In this document: positions 1 to 12,426 of the stretch, piece after piece
How the letters are laid out: every line of letters starts with the position of its first letter
Numbering within the stretch: position 1 is the stretch's first letter
Source: Lagenorhynchus albirostris
Lineage: Eukaryota; Chordata; Mammalia; Artiodactyla; Delphinidae
Assembly: GCF_949774975.1 (NCBI RefSeq)
Contig: NC_083105.1
Span: 68,653,424-68,717,423 of the forward strand
Length of the DNA: 64,000 nt
Direction of reading: 5' to 3'
Program-made: the position numbers and the translations under genes
The notes under the pieces: model-generated
Told to the model about the DNA's origin: nothing
What the model saw: the letters and a program-made list of their open reading frames with translations, nothing else
Database searches by the model: none

Positions 1-3000
1 TACATTCCTACTAACAGTGCAGGAGGGTTCCTTTTTTCACCATACCTTTTCCAGCATTTATTTTTTCTAGATTTTTTGATAATGGCCATTCTGACCGGTG
101 TGAGGTGATACCTCATTGTAGTTTTGATTTGCATTTCTCTGATAATTAGTGATGTTGAGCATCTTTTCATGTGCCTCTTGGCCATCTGTATGTCTTCTTT
201 GGTGAAATGTCTATTTAGATCTTCCACCCATTTTTTAATTGAATTGTTTGATTTTTTGATATTGAGCTTCATGAGCTGTTTGTATATTTTGGAGATTAAT
301 CCTTTGTCCATTGTTTCAAGGAGCTGTTTGTATGTTTTGGAGATTAATCCTTTGTCCGTTGTTTCATTTGCAAATTCCCATTCTGAGGGTTGTCTTTTAA
401 TCTTGTTTATGGTTTCCTTTGCTGTGCAAAAGCTTTTAAGCTTAATTAGGTCCCATTTGTTTATTTTTGTTTTTATTTCCATTACTCTAGAAGGTGGGTC
501 AAAAAAGATCTTGCTGTGGTTTATGTCAAAGAGTGTTTTTCCTGTGTTTTTCTCTGAGGTTTATAGTGTCTGGTCTTACATTTAGGTCTGTAATCCATTT
601 GGAGTTTATTTTTGTGTATGGTGTTAGGTAGTGTTCTAATTTCATTCTTTTACATGTAGCTGTCCAGTTTTCCCAGCACCAATTATTGAAGAGTCTGTCT
701 CTTCTCCTTTGTATGTTCTTGCCTCCTTTGTCATATATTAGGTGACCATATATGCGTGGGTTTATCTCTGGGCCTTCTATCCTGTATGATTGATCTATAT
801 TTCTGTTTTTGTGCCAGTACCATATTGTCTTGATTACTATAGCTTTGTAGTATAGTTTGAGGTTGGGGGGCTTGATTCCTCCAGCTCCACTTTTCTTTAT
901 CAAAATTGCTCTGGCTATTCAGGGTCTTTTTTGTTTCCTTACGAATTGTAAAATTTTTTGTTCTAGTCCTGTGAAAAATGCCGTTGGTAGTTTGATAGGG
1001 ATTGCATTGAATCTGTAGATTGCTTTGGGTAGTATCGGCATTTTCACAATGTTGATTCTTCCAATCCAAGAACATGGTATATTTTTCCATCTGTTTATAT
1101 CATCTGGTGATTTCTTTTATCAGTGTTTTAGAGTTTTCTGGGTACAAGTCTTTTGCTTCCTTAGGTAGGTTTATTCCTAGGTATTTTATTCTTTTTGTTG
1201 CAGTGTTAAATGAGATTGATTCCTTAATTTCTTTTTCTGATTTTTCATCATTCGTGTATAGGAATGCCAGAGATTTCTGTGCATTAATTTTGTATCCTGA
1301 AACGTTATCAAATTCATTGATTAGTTCTAGTATTTTTCTGGTGGCATTTTTAGGATTATCCATGTATAGTATCATGTCATCTGCGAACAGTGACAGTTTT
1401 ACTTCTTCTTTTCCAATCTGTATTCCTTTTATTTCTTTTTCTTCTCTGATTGCCATGGCTAGGACTTCCAAAACTATGTTGAATAAGAGTGGGGAGAGTG
1501 GACCTCCTTGTCTTGTTCCTGATCTTAGTGGAAATGCTTTCAGATTTTCACCATTGAGTATGATGTTTGCTGTGGGTTTGTCATATATGGCCTTTATTAT
1601 GTTGAGGTAGGTTCCCTCTGTGCCCATTTTCTAGAGAGTTTTTATCGTAAATGGGTGTTGAATTTTGTCAAAAGCTTTGTCTGCATCTATTGAGATGATC
1701 ATTATTTTTTCCCTTGATTTGTTGATATGGTGTATCACATTGATTGATTTGCATATATTGAAGAATCCTTGCATTCCTGGGATAAACCCCACTTGACCAT
1801 GGTGTGTGATCCTTTTAATATGTTGTTGGATTCTGTTTGCTAGTATTTTGTTCAGGATTTTTGCGTCTATGTTCATCAGTGATATTGGTCTACAATTTTC
1901 TTTTTTTGTGATATCTTTTTCTGGTTTTGGTATCAGGGTGATGGTGGCTTCATAGAATGAATTTGGGAGTGTTCATCCCTCTGCAATTTTTGGAAGAGTT
2001 TGAGAGGTATCAGTGTTAGCTCTTCTCTATATGTTTGATAGATTTCAGCTGTGAAGCCATCTGGTCCTGAGCTTTTGTTTGTTGGAATATTTTTAATTAC
2101 AGTTTCAATTTCATTACTTTTGATAGGTCTGTTTATATTTTCTAATTCTTCCTGGTTCAGTCTTGGAAAATTGTACCTTTCCAAGAATTTGTCCATTTCT
2201 TCGTGGTTGTCCGTTTTATTGGCATATAGTTGTTTGTAGTAGTCTCTTATAATCCTTTGTATTTCTGCGGTGTCAGTTGTGATTTCTCCTTTTTCGTTTC
2301 TAATTTTATTGATTTGCTCTCCCTTTTTTTCTTGATGTGTCTGGCTAATGGTTTATCAATTTTTTTTATCTTCTCAAAGGACCAGCTTTTAGTTTTATTG
2401 ATATTTGCTATTGTTTTCTTCGTTTCTATTTCATTTATTTCTGCTCTGATCTTTATGATTTATTTCCTTATACTGACTTTGTGTTTTGTTTGTTCTTCTT
2501 TCTCTAGTTGCTTTAAGTGTAAGGTTAGATTGTTTATTTGAGATTCTTCTTGTTTCTTGTTATGAGATTGAATTGCTATGAACTTCCCTCTTAGAACTTC
2601 TTTTTCTGTGTCCCATAGGTTTTGGGTCGTTGTGGTTTTGTTTCATTTGTTTCTACGTATTTTTTTATTTCTTCTTTGATTTCTTCAGTGATCTCTTGGT
2701 TATTTAGTAGCGCACTGTTTAGCCTCTGTGTATTTGTGGTTTTTACAGTGTGTTTCCTCTAATTAATTTCCAATCTCATAGCGTGTGGTCAGAAACGATG
2801 CTTGATACGATTTTAATTTTCTTAAATTTTCCAGGGCTTGATTTGTGGCCTAAGATATGATCTATCCTGGAGAATGTTCCATGAGCACTTGAGAAGAAAG
2901 TGTATTCTGTTGTTTTTGAATGGAGTGTCCTATAAATATCAATTAAGTCCATCTTGTTTCATGTATCATTTAAAGCTTGTGTTGCCTTATTTATTTTCAT

Positions 3001-3430
3001 TTTGGATGATCTGTCCATTGGTGAAAGTGTGGTGTTAAAGTCCCCTACTATTATTGTGTTACTGTCGATTTCTCCTTTCATGGTTGTTAGCATTTGCCTT
3101 ATGTATTGAGGTGCTCCTATGTTGGGTGCATAAACACTTATAACTGTTATATCTTCTTTTTGGATTGATCCCTTGATCATTATTAGTTTCCTTTCTTATC
3201 TCTTGTAACAGTCTTTATTGTAAAGTCTATTTTATCTGATATGAGTATTGCTTCTGCAGCTTTCTTTTGATTTCCATTTGCATGGAATATCTTTTTCCAT
3301 CCTTTCACTTTGAAGTGGGTCTCTTGTAGACAGCATATATGTGGGTCTTGCTTTTGTATCTATTCAGCCAGTCTGTGTCTTTTCGTTGGGGCATTTAATC
3401 TGTTTACGTTCAAGGTTATTATCAATATGT
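1..3430 (-). pseudogene. L1 ORF2 (endonuclease-reverse transcriptase) remnant, copy 1
   Basis: Minus-strand pieces resemble L1 ORF2p: an endonuclease start near 3430, then an endonuclease piece with TVISVYAPNIGAPQYIRQM (2959-3180), RT pieces at 1933-2196, 1631-1876 and 1100-1627, and the RT catalytic box FADD at 1376-1387. A stop at 3360-3362 replaces the tryptophan of the usual AEWIQK segment. Further breaks separate the pieces. It is non-coding as a whole. Only the C-terminal end is outside the window. Confidence 0.88.
274..369. repeat. 48-bp near-identical tandem duplication inside L1 ORF2
   Basis: The unit starting AGCTGTTTGTATRTTTTGGA occurs at 274-321 and again from 322 to about 369, with a few mismatches. 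Only one copy is present at the matching place in the other L1s of this window (near 29145 and 35120). Confidence 0.9.
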
Positions 3431-3504
3431 ATGTTCCTATTTCCATTTTCTTGATTGTTTTGGGTTTGTTTTTGTGAGTCTTTTTCTTCTCTTGTGTTTC
3501 CCTC

Positions 3505-4371
3505 CTAGAGAAGTTTCTTTCGCATTTGTTGTAAAGCTGGTTTGATGGTCTTGCTTGTCTGAAAATCTTTTGATTTCTCCATCAAATCTGAGTGAGATCC
3601 TTGATGGGTAGAGTAATCTTGGTTGTAGATTTTTTCCCTTTCATCACTTTAAGTATATCCTGCCATTCCCTTCTGGCCTGCAGAGTTTCTGCTGAAAAAT
3701 CAGCTGATACCTTATGGGGATTCTTTTGTATGTTATTTTTTGTTTTTCCCTTGCTGCTTTTAATATTTTTTCTTTCAATTTAATTTTTGTTAGTTTGATT
3801 AATATGTGCTTTGGTGTGTTTCTCCTAGGGTTTATCCTGTATGGGACTCTCTGTGTTTCCTGCACTTGGGTGACTATTTCCTTTCCCATGTTAGGGAAGT
3901 TTTCTACTATAATCTCTTCAAATATTTTCTCAGACCCTTTCTTCTTCTTTTCTTCTTCTGGGACCCCATAATTCGAATGTTGGTGCATTTAGTGTGTCCC
4001 AGAGGTCTCTTAGATTGTCTTCAATTCTTTCTCTTTTTTTTCTTTGTTCTGCTCCTCGCCAGATATTTCCACCATTTTGTCTTCCCACTCACTTATTCGT
4101 TCTTCTGCCTCAGTTATTCTCTTATTGATTCCTTCTAGTGTATTTTTCATTTCAGTTATTGTGTTGTCCATCTCTGTTTGCTTGTTCTTTAGTTCTTCTA
4201 GATCTTTGTTAAACATTTCTTGTATTTTCTCAATCTGTGCCTCCATTCTTTTTCTAAGATTCTGGATCATCTTTACTATCATTACTCTGAATTCTTTTTC
4301 AGCAGATCGCCTATTTCTTCTTCATTTATTTTGTCTTACAGGTTTTTACCTTGCTCCTTCACCTGTGACAT
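3505..4371 (-). pseudogene. L1 ORF1 remnant, copy 1
   Basis: ORF1 would start at ATG 4371 (MSQVKEQGKNL) and end at the TAG at 3505-3507. A stop follows about ten codons after the start, and the frame breaks again. A coiled-coil part (4010-4282, pattern KRMEAQIEKIQEMFNKDLEE) and the RNA-binding part (3644-3988, with IIVENFPNMGKEI) remain recognisable. ORF1p normally forms RNA-binding trimers that package L1 RNA; this copy cannot. Confidence 0.85.
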
Positions 4372-4379
4372 ATTTTTTG

Positions 4380-5670
4380 CTGTCTAATTTTATTTTTTCC
4401 TTTTTTTTATGAGTGGGATTGTGTTCCTGTCTTAATGGTTGTTTGGCCTGAGGCTTCGAACCCTGGAGTGTGTATGCTGTTGAGTAGAGCTGGGCCTTCG
4501 TGCTGTGATGAGGACCTCTGGGAGACCTCACTCCGATGAATATTCCCTGGGGTCTGAGGTTCTCTGGTAGTCCAGTGGTTTGGACTTGGAGCTCCCACTA
4601 CAGGAGCTTCTGCCCGACCCCCAGCTCGTGAATCAAGATCCCACAAGCCATGCGGGGGTGCAAAATTATCCAGCTATGTTAGAAAAAATATAAAAATAAA
4701 AATATAGATGAAACAACAACTGGAAGGTAAAACAGAACCGCAGTAGTAAAAAGGAAGAGGAGGAAAATGAAAAAGTTGAAAAGGCCTTGGCTGTGGAGGG
4801 CAGGGCCTAAGCAGGGGTGAGGTTTGGGCATATGCTTAGTACCCACAGGGCTGGAAATGGCGGGGTGGGTTGGGGTGTGGGGGTTGGGGCTTAGGCTCAA
4901 CGGGGTGGGTTGGGGTGTGGGGGTTGGGGCTTAGGCTCAACGGAACAGAAGAGGCCCAGGTGTGCCCCCCACCCCTGGTCTCAGAGGGTGGGGGACCCCA
5001 CCAGGGAGGCCAGTAGGCTTCCTGGGCTCAAGTGTGTGGGGAAAATGCCCTCAGCTCCTCTCCTGCTCCTCCTGTCCTGGAGGATCCCTCCCATCTGCCT
5101 CTCCTGATCTCCCTGGCTGCCCTCCTATGCTCTCAGGACCCATGTGGCCTGAAGGGGGCTTTGGAGGGTGGGGGACTGGCCTGGGAACTCAACAGGCTCC
5201 CCATGCCCAATTAGGTGGGGCAAACACCCTCCACTCCTTTCCTGCTCCTCTGGTCCTGGAGGGACCCTCCTGCCTGCCTCTCCTGTTCTCTCCTGTCCTC
5301 CCTTCTATGCCCCCAAGACCAACCCAGGCTAGGGGGGACCTCTGAGGGCGTAGAACCGGGCCCGAGAGCCAGGCAGTCTTCCCCAGCTGATTGGGCAAGG
5401 GAGATGCTGGGTCTGTTCCCCCCAGTCCGAGCCCCTGAGGGTCCCTCCAGGCATGGGAACCCCTCCCCCCTCTCAGTCATCCCTCAGGGGCACCAGTTCT
5501 GTCTGGCCTCCACTTCTTCTCCCTGCTCAGTGCCCCCACGTCCTACCGGTTTGCTTGGGGGTTCTTCCTGTCTCCTTGGGTGTCGGGGTCTCCTACCAGC
5601 ATCCGGCAGGCACCCTAATTGTGGGGAGATGTGAACTCTGCGTCTTTCCACACTGCCATCTTGACTCCTC
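4380..5670 (-). promoter_or_regulatory. L1 5'UTR (internal promoter region), copy 1
   Basis: This 1.3-kb G+C-rich stretch contrasts with its AT-rich surroundings and occupies the 5'UTR position of the L1. L1 5'UTRs usually hold a sense promoter and often an antisense one; the latter would fire rightwards towards ADAMTS20 exon A. It contains an exact 40-bp tandem duplication. Long open frames here on both strands are compositional artefacts. Promoter activity is inferred from the family, not seen. Confidence 0.5.
4861..4940. repeat. Exact 40-bp tandem duplication in L1 5'UTR
   Basis: Positions 4861-4900 and 4901-4940 are identical (unit begins CGGGGTGGGTTGGGGTGTGG). Identity of both copies suggests a recent slip or a feature of this L1 subfamily. 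Confidence 0.95.
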
Positions 5671-7181
5671 AAGCCCTTTTATATTTATTGCAGATACCTT
5701 CTCCTACTCCCATAGTGGTAAACACAAATTCAAAGTCTTAACTTACTCAAATGAATAGTCTTTATGGTTAGTATTTTTTGTGTCCTAAAGAGTCCTGTTT
5801 TAAAAATAAAAACCAGATCTTGAAGATATTCTGATATATCGTCATTTAAAATTCTCATAAAACATGTTTGGGATCTTTCTCCCTCTTTTTTTTTTTAATT
5901 CTTAGAAAAGTATTTGAGAAAGTAGAGCTATTTCTTCTTTAAATGTTTAATCATATTTACTGGTGAAGCCCTTTGAGACTGGATTTTGATTAGAGTTCAA
6001 TTTTTTTAAAGTTATGTGGCTATTAGGCTTTCTAATTCTTTATGGGTCAGTTTTGATGTTGTATTTTTTTCAGAAATGTTCTAGAAAACATTTCTGAATT
6101 TTTTTGCATCAAGCTGTTTATAATGTCTTCTTAATGTTTACAGGATCCTGATATTTGCTATTTTTTCCTTTTTCAATTGACTAATTACTCCAGAATTGAA
6201 TTTAAAATTTATATATTCTTTTGTTCTAGAGACTTTCTTTTTTCTGTGCTATATTACTATATCCAGTGTTTTCATTCCAGTTTGGAATTCTATTTGTTTC
6301 TTTCATTATTTCAGCCTGCAAAGAACCACCTATTCTAACTTACTATCAGTCTGACTCCTTCAAGACATAGTGCTTCATCAAATGTGTTGTTTAACTTACT
6401 ACTAGCCAGTGAGATGTTTGATTTCTTAGCACTCAGGCTGGACAGACTTTGGGGGCTATCTCAGGTAGTGAGATATTGACAGGCCCTGGTAACTAACCAT
6501 TCAACTTTGTTTCTGTGATTTTGACTATTTTAGATACCTTGTAAGTGGAATCATACAGGATTTATATTTTTGTGGCTGGCTTATTTTTAGTTAGCATACT
6601 ATCTTCAAGGTTCGTCCATGTCAGAGCATGAAATAATTTCCTTTTTTAAGGCTGAATAATCCATTTTATACATATACCACATTTCATTTATACATTTATC
6701 TATCAATAGATATTTGGGTTGCTTCCACCCTTTGGCTGTTGTGAATAATGCTGCAATGAACATGGATGTGCAACTATCACTTCAAGACCCTGTTTTTAAT
6801 TTGTTTGGATATATACTGAGATGTAGAATTGCTGGATCATATGGTAGTTCTATATGTAAATTTTTTAAGTACTTTTATACTGTTACCCATAGCTGTTGCA
6901 CCATTTTATAATCTTACCAACAGTTCACAAAGGTTCCAATTTCTCCATATCCTCATTGACACTTATTTTCTGTTTTTTTTTTAAATAGTTGCCATCCTAA
7001 TGGGTGTGAAATTATATCTGTTTGTAGTTTTGATTTGCATTTCTCTAATGATAAGTGATGTTGAGCATCTTTTTTTATATGCTTGTTGTCCATTTTTATA
7101 TTCTCTTTGGTAAAATGTCTATTCAAGTCCTTCTACCATTTAAGAAATCAGGTTATTTTTATTGAGTTGTAAGAGTTTATG

Positions 7182-7202
7182 TATATATATATATATATAT
7201 AT
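7182..7202. repeat. (TA)n microsatellite
   Basis: About ten TA units followed by a T run, inside old L1 sequence. Confidence 0.9.
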
Positions 7203-7495
7203 TTTTTTTTCTGTATATTACCTGCTTAACTCCTTATCAGATATGATTTGCAAATATCTTCTCCCATTCAATAGGTTGCATTTTCACTCTGTGGATTGTG
7301 TTCTTTAATGCACATACATTTTAAAGTTTGTAGTCGTATTTGTCTATTTTTTGCATTTATTGCCTGTGCTTTGGTGTCACATCCAAATCATCATTGCCAC
7401 ACCAGCTGTCATGAAGCTTTTCGTCTGTTTTCTTTTAGGAGTTTCAAAGTTTTACGTCTTTCTTTTAGATCTTAATCCATTTTGAGTTAATTTTT

Positions 7496-7700
7496 TTTTT
7501 TTTTTTTTTGTGATATGTGGCCTCTCACTGTTGTGGCCTCTCCCGTTGCAGAGCACAGGCTCTGGACGTGCAGGCTCAGCGGCCATGGCTCACAGGCCCA
7601 GCCACTCTGTGGCATGTGGGATCTTCCCAGACTGGGGCACGAACCCGTGTCCCCTGCATCGGCAGGCGGCCTCTCAACCACTGCGCCACCAGGGAAGCCC
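7496..7700 (-). mobile_element. CHR-family SINE (cetacean type), antisense
   Basis: Read on the minus strand it starts GGGCTTCCCTGGTGGCGCAG at 7700 and runs to an A tail (T run at left). The head is tRNA-derived with RNA polymerase III box-like sequence. It is flanked by a target-site duplication TTGAGTTAATTTTT at 7482-7495 and 7701-7714, splitting an old L1. Confidence 0.93.
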
Positions 7701-8179
7701 TTGAGTTAATTTTTATATATGTTGTAAGATAAGGTCCAATTTCATTCTTCTATATGGAGATATCTAGTTTTCCAACACCATTCGTTGAGGAGCCTGTTCT
7801 TTCCCCATGGAGTGTCCTTGGCACCCTTGTCAAAGATCATTTGACCATATATGTGAGGGTTTATTTCTTGGTTCTTTATTCTGTTCCATTGGTCATGCTA
7901 TGGACATTCTTATACAAGTGTTTTGTGGACATATATTTTCCCTCTCTTAGGTATGTATCTAGGAGTGTAATTGCAGAGCCGTTGGGTACATGTGTAACTT
8001 AACTTAGAAATTGCCAGATAGTTTTCCAAAGTGGCTGTACCAACACTTGGTATTATCAGTCTTTTAAGTTTTAGCCGTTTTGGTAAGGTTGAGTCACTTT
8101 TTTTGTCTTTTGGTTGAATTGTTATTTAAGAACAAATTTGAGGTAACTTTAAGTGCTTCAATATGTGTTCATTTATTTT

Positions 8180-8300
8180 TTCTCTTCCCACGAGAGTGTA
8201 AGCCTTACTAGATGCTGTTTGCTCCTCAGTTTCTAAATGTTTGCTGACATAGAGTAGGTACTCAATGAAAGTTCATTTTGAATGAATGAAGTGGATGAAA
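8180..8300 (+). mobile_element. L2-like 3' end fragment
   Basis: The sequence has the typical L2 tail layout: GAGAGTGTAAGCC, then ACATAGAGTAGGTACTCAAT and a TGAATGAATGA end. Strongly diverged. Confidence 0.6.
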
Positions 8301-9590
8301 AAATAAAACAAAACATGAATATTTAGCTTCTTTCTGATATATCTGATGTTTGTATTCATCAGATATATCTGGGATCTTCTCCAGGGTCTAATAATTCGTC
8401 ATGGATATTTTGGTGGTTGAATTACCCTAGGAAAAATATGGCAGGACAAAGTTTTAGGAATGTATATTCAGTTTGCCAGATTCCCACAATCTCCCACTGA
8501 GATAAATTTTAAAACTTAAGAGCATAGTAACATTAAAAGGCAGGATGGTTTTAAGAATTAGAAAAAGTAGTTCATCTGTGGAAACATTGTTCAAGGACTT
8601 TTGTTTCTTTTTTACAACCATAGGATTGCTGCTAATTTTAAGTGAAATGAATTATTTCTGTAATATAGTTTTATATTTTGTCTAATCCTTATAGTACCAC
8701 TAAATCTTGATTGTTGTGGTATTGATGATTTGCCTTACGAGCTATTCAGGACCTTTTATTTCTTCTTACCTGATGTCTTTGGTCCACTTTTCTGTTCTAA
8801 ATAGTTTCACTAAACAATTATAAGAGAAAAATACGAAAGAGAGTAGAGGAATAAATTTAAAGAGAAGGAAAGAGGACAAACACTCATGCTGCCTGTGAAT
8901 TTTTTTCCATTAGCACAAATAAGAATTTAGAAGTGACTTTTATAAATGCATAGGACTTCAAGTAGTTGCCATAATAATCCCTAAGGTTTCAGCAGTTTTA
9001 ACACTGTATTTATATATAAAGAAATGTAATAAAAATAATCAGGTATTTCATATACTCAAGTATTATACAATTTATATCAACCTTTGACTTTCTGGGTTTG
9101 AAAAGCCGTCTATTGTTATATGGGTTCATTTTCTGTTGGTGCTCTTCACATGCTGTATAACAAAAAATATGTTTCTTTTCCGTATTTTATGAAGTTTCAT
9201 CCTACAAAATACTTCTCTGTAATGAGATTAGATGCAATCAGTGGCTTGAGGACCTAATTTACCTACGGAAAAAAACATAAGTTCTCCTTGATTTGTTTTT
9301 ATTTTCTGCCCAGTGGTTAATATATATTTTGAATAGTCATAGCTGTTAAAATAAGACTTACATACAGTTTTGTTAGTGCAATCTATGAAAATGTGAACAT
9401 TATATTACTGTGAGTAGTAATGCTTATGATAATATGGTATAACACTTTAAAATAATTTCTTTTTGTCCTTTTATTTCATATTGGAAGCAGGTGTGTAAGT
9501 ATTCAATATTTTTGGTTATTCTATTCTGTGCAGTATTTTGAGTCACCTCCAACTTAATGACTCCACATTGTTGTATTCTTCCCCCACCAG
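8300..9590. other. Intron, no recognised feature
   Basis: AT-rich intronic sequence upstream of ADAMTS20 exon A. I see no coding, RNA or confidently assignable repeat content. An inverted phrase TCAGATATATCTG near 8340-8370 is short and of unclear meaning. Confidence 0.5.
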
Positions 9591-9850
9591 AAAGTCAAAT
9601 AAAGAAAACCACTTTACCCTTTCATAACTACAGCGACATGAATGAAGATCTTAATATAAAGGAGGAAATGGTTTTAGGAGACTCTTCAAAAAATATATCA
9701 TTGAAAGATGAAAGAAGTCAATTACATTCCAGGAAAAAACGTTTTTTATCGTATCCAAGATATGTGGAAGTTATGGTTACAGCTGATGCTAAAATGGTTC
9801 ATCATCATGGACAGAATTTGCAGCACTACGTACTAACTCTAATGTCAATT
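9591..9850 (+). CDS. ADAMTS20: ADAMTS20 exon A: propeptide end, furin site, start of protease domain
   Basis: This is the first exon in the window (260 bp). It starts inside a codon (2 nt completing the previous exon's last codon) after the acceptor TTCTTCCCCCACCAG and ends on a codon boundary before GTAAGT. It encodes the end of the propeptide, with two sequons (NYS and NIS), then the furin-type cleavage motif RKKR at 9731-9742. The mature enzyme should begin at FLSYPRYVEV from 9743, the first strand of the reprolysin fold, followed by NLQHYVLTLMSI. Cleavage after RKKR by a proprotein convertase normally activates or modifies this subgroup. The signal peptide and most of the propeptide are upstream of the window. 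Exact exon number in the full gene is inferred (third or fourth coding exon). Confidence 0.93.
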
Positions 9851-12426
9851 GTAAGTAAACTTAACGGGTCCTTTGTATTTCCTAAAATGTTTAACATGAT
9901 ATTTTTTCACATTTAATTAAAATGTTTTCCCGAACTTTAGATGTAAGCAAATTGTCTATATTTAAGCCAAAAATATTTCCTTGAAATTTAGTTTAAATAG
10001 ATGTATATAGCAAGTATCCCATTCTGTTACTTGGACAGTTTTCTAAAAAATCTAAAATCTTTGAAACAAGCCACTTATAGAAATTGCTTGAATCTTTACT
10101 TCATCACATGAATGGCTTCTGCCCCCTAGTGACAGGGAACATCTTAGTAGAACTGATCTTTTACCCTTTGAATCTGAATTTTTAAACCTTATCTTATTTC
10201 TGCACAGAAGGAGGGGATACTAATTTTACTACTACTGCATTCACCAAATCAAATTGGGACACATGATATTTTAAGTTATAAAAGTATTATGGCAATAAAA
10301 GGATAACCTGTTACTAATAGAGCTGCTTTAGCAAATTTGGGGTGTAAGATCACGGTAGTTATAAGAGCTTTTGAGCTGATATTAATATCTCTTTGAGCAA
10401 TGGTGGTGCCAGTATTGTTAGAACAGAATTCTAGTGCCAGTAAAGAACACCGGTCCTGTGTTAGTGGTAGCACTCTATGTCCTATATACATGCACGTATA
10501 TAGGCACCCATATACATATATACACACATATATCTACTGTCTGGGACATTGCTGGATTAAGTCCTGCTGTTTTGAAGTAATTACTAAAAGTACCTCTTTC
10601 ATTCTCAGGAGTATCTTGGTTTAGTTGATGAATTATATGGTCCCCTATTTATACACATCCAGGATATTGGAACATATATCATGGCTAGAAGTATCTCTAT
10701 TCACAGGTAGGGAATTCAGGCCTACTTGGTGGGTAAAACTTGACCAGGACACATATATAGGCTATTATAAATTTCCTTTAACAAGAACTCGCCAGTTAAG
10801 TTCATTGTGACTTAAAGATCCTAAGACTTTGTTATTTTCCTTGCGTATAACATTTTATCTTAAATTCTTATAAGTGCTAAGAATACATGATCTCTGCTGC
10901 CTAAACACAGTATCTGGTATGAAATGGGCACTCATTAGTTAGTTAAAGAATGAGTAAATAAGTGATTAAAGTGATACTTTTTTCAAAATAAATGACATTG
11001 TAACAGACAAAAACCAGAGATGATCCAAAATGATTTTCCTAAATTTGTACAGTATAGATGTCTTTTGTTTACTTGAGTTGAATTTTTAAAATGACAACAG
11101 AGCTATACATACAGATTTATTCTGATGACTTTCTAACTTCCGAATCTGAAGTAGTTATCTAGATGTATAATTATCTAGATATGGGTGTGGCATGCTCATT
11201 ATGAAGGGATTCTAATGAGAACATTGACAAGGAGGATGTTGATTGATATGTAGGAAATTATATCAATTATATGGAACAGTGTGGGATAAGCTTGGCAATT
11301 TTAAATGGTTAAAGCAGATACTCATTAAGAAAACTGGGGAGGGGATAGAGATACTGAAGGAAAATATTAGATTTTATAAATGCAACAGGTTTTGTAGCAT
11401 GTTAAGTGACAACTCCCATATCAGTACTTTGGAAGTAATGACTAGAAGAAGTCAAGGAACACAAGAGTAATTTTCAGATAGCTCTCAAATACAGTTTTGG
11501 TGATGATGCCATCCTCTGAAAAGTTTTGTCATCTGTATTTTACATAAAAATCAATGTAATCACTGTTTAGAAGATATTGTGATGTACCTTGTGTCCATGG
11601 GAGTTTTAAAGCCAGAGTTCATCAAGGACAAAGCCGACATTCTGACTTCATGGAAAGTAAATCTGCCTCTGAGATTGCTTGAAACAGAAGACCAGTGCAT
11701 GCACATACCATTTCCTAGATTTTTAGTCCCACTAGGAGAGCCAAATTCAGTTTAGACGAGATGTTTGTAGATATAGTCAGTTGGTTTGTGTCAAGCTTTC
11801 ATTCACACGGAGATACTGCCACAGGTTGAGGAATAGGGGAACATTCCAAATACAGATGGGGCAGGAGGAAAATTTCAGGAAGGTAAATCTCTCCTTTGGG
11901 GTAGTCTTGGTTTTATATATACTTTCTTTCCTCCTCAGAGGCCGAATTTCGGATGACTTCAAATTACCTGGGGTTTTTGCTCTCTTTATTCTTTTTCTCT
12001 TCTGTTGAATGTTTAGATAAGGATGCAGGAAAGTCAGCAGACTTTCTGTCAGGTTCTGGACAGTTATTGTTATTTTATTAGTGAAAAAAAGAGGTCATAG
12101 CTATATTTGTAGATGTAAACCATGTTGAAGGTGAATGGAAACTTGGAGAAAGAGTTGCCAGACTCTTGTTTTGCCTGGGACTTTCTTAGTTTTAGTATTA
12201 AAAGTCTCATGTCTCTGGAAATCCCTTAGTCCTGAGCAAACTGGGACAGTTGGTCACACTACACAGAGATAGTCAAATCTAATCCAATTTGTTTTATCTC
12301 CACTTGTGAAGTCCATTTCCAAAATTGCTCTAAAGAAGTAAGAGGAATACTATCTCCACATAAATGTCCCCAGATGTTATCAGTTGAAGAAGAAGGCATT
12401 CAAGTTTTGCATATTTTGTCCTAATT
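9851..12426. other. Intron, mostly unassigned
   Basis: AT-rich intron after exon A. A mixed TA/CA-rich tract lies near 10488-10534, and a faint L2-like tail (AGTATCTGGTATGAAATGGG) near 10905-10960. Nothing else is recognised. Confidence 0.5.

Larger units (their letters stand above)
1..5670 (-). mobile_element. LINE-1, near full length, 3' end cut by window edge (L1 copy 1)
   Basis: Read on the minus strand, this is an L1 running from its 5' end near 5670 (GAGGAGTCAAGATGGCAGTG) leftwards. It has a GC-rich 5'UTR (about 4380-5670), a degraded ORF1 (3505-4371) and ORF2 from about 3430 to the window start. The 3' end of ORF2 and the 3'UTR lie outside. Two internal tandem duplications (274-369 and 4861-4940) are described separately. 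ORF2 is split by several stops and frameshifts, so the copy cannot move on its own. It is inserted beside, and probably within, an older L1. Confidence 0.9.
5690..8110 (-). mobile_element. Older LINE-1 fragments, antisense
   Basis: The stretch matches, by recognition, diverged L1 ORF2 and 3' sequence read on the minus strand. Examples are TGCTGCAATGAACATGGATG near 6750, TAGTTTTGATTTGCATTTCT near 7030 and GGTTTTCCAACACC-like text near 7765. It is much more diverged than L1 copy 1 and is interrupted by a SINE (7496-7700) that has split the L1 phrase at GAGTTAATTTTT. Part between 6240 and 6500 is not clearly assignable. Confidence 0.7.

Noticed and set aside
4900..5680. Several long proline/glycine-rich frames on both strands
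   Set aside because: They lie in the G+C-rich L1 5'UTR, where few stops occur by composition alone.
7487..7732. Multiple 60-70-codon frames (also at 12330-12680, 19238-19635, 21610-21924 and 50326-50706)
   Set aside because: All are translations of the CHR SINE body and recur at each SINE.
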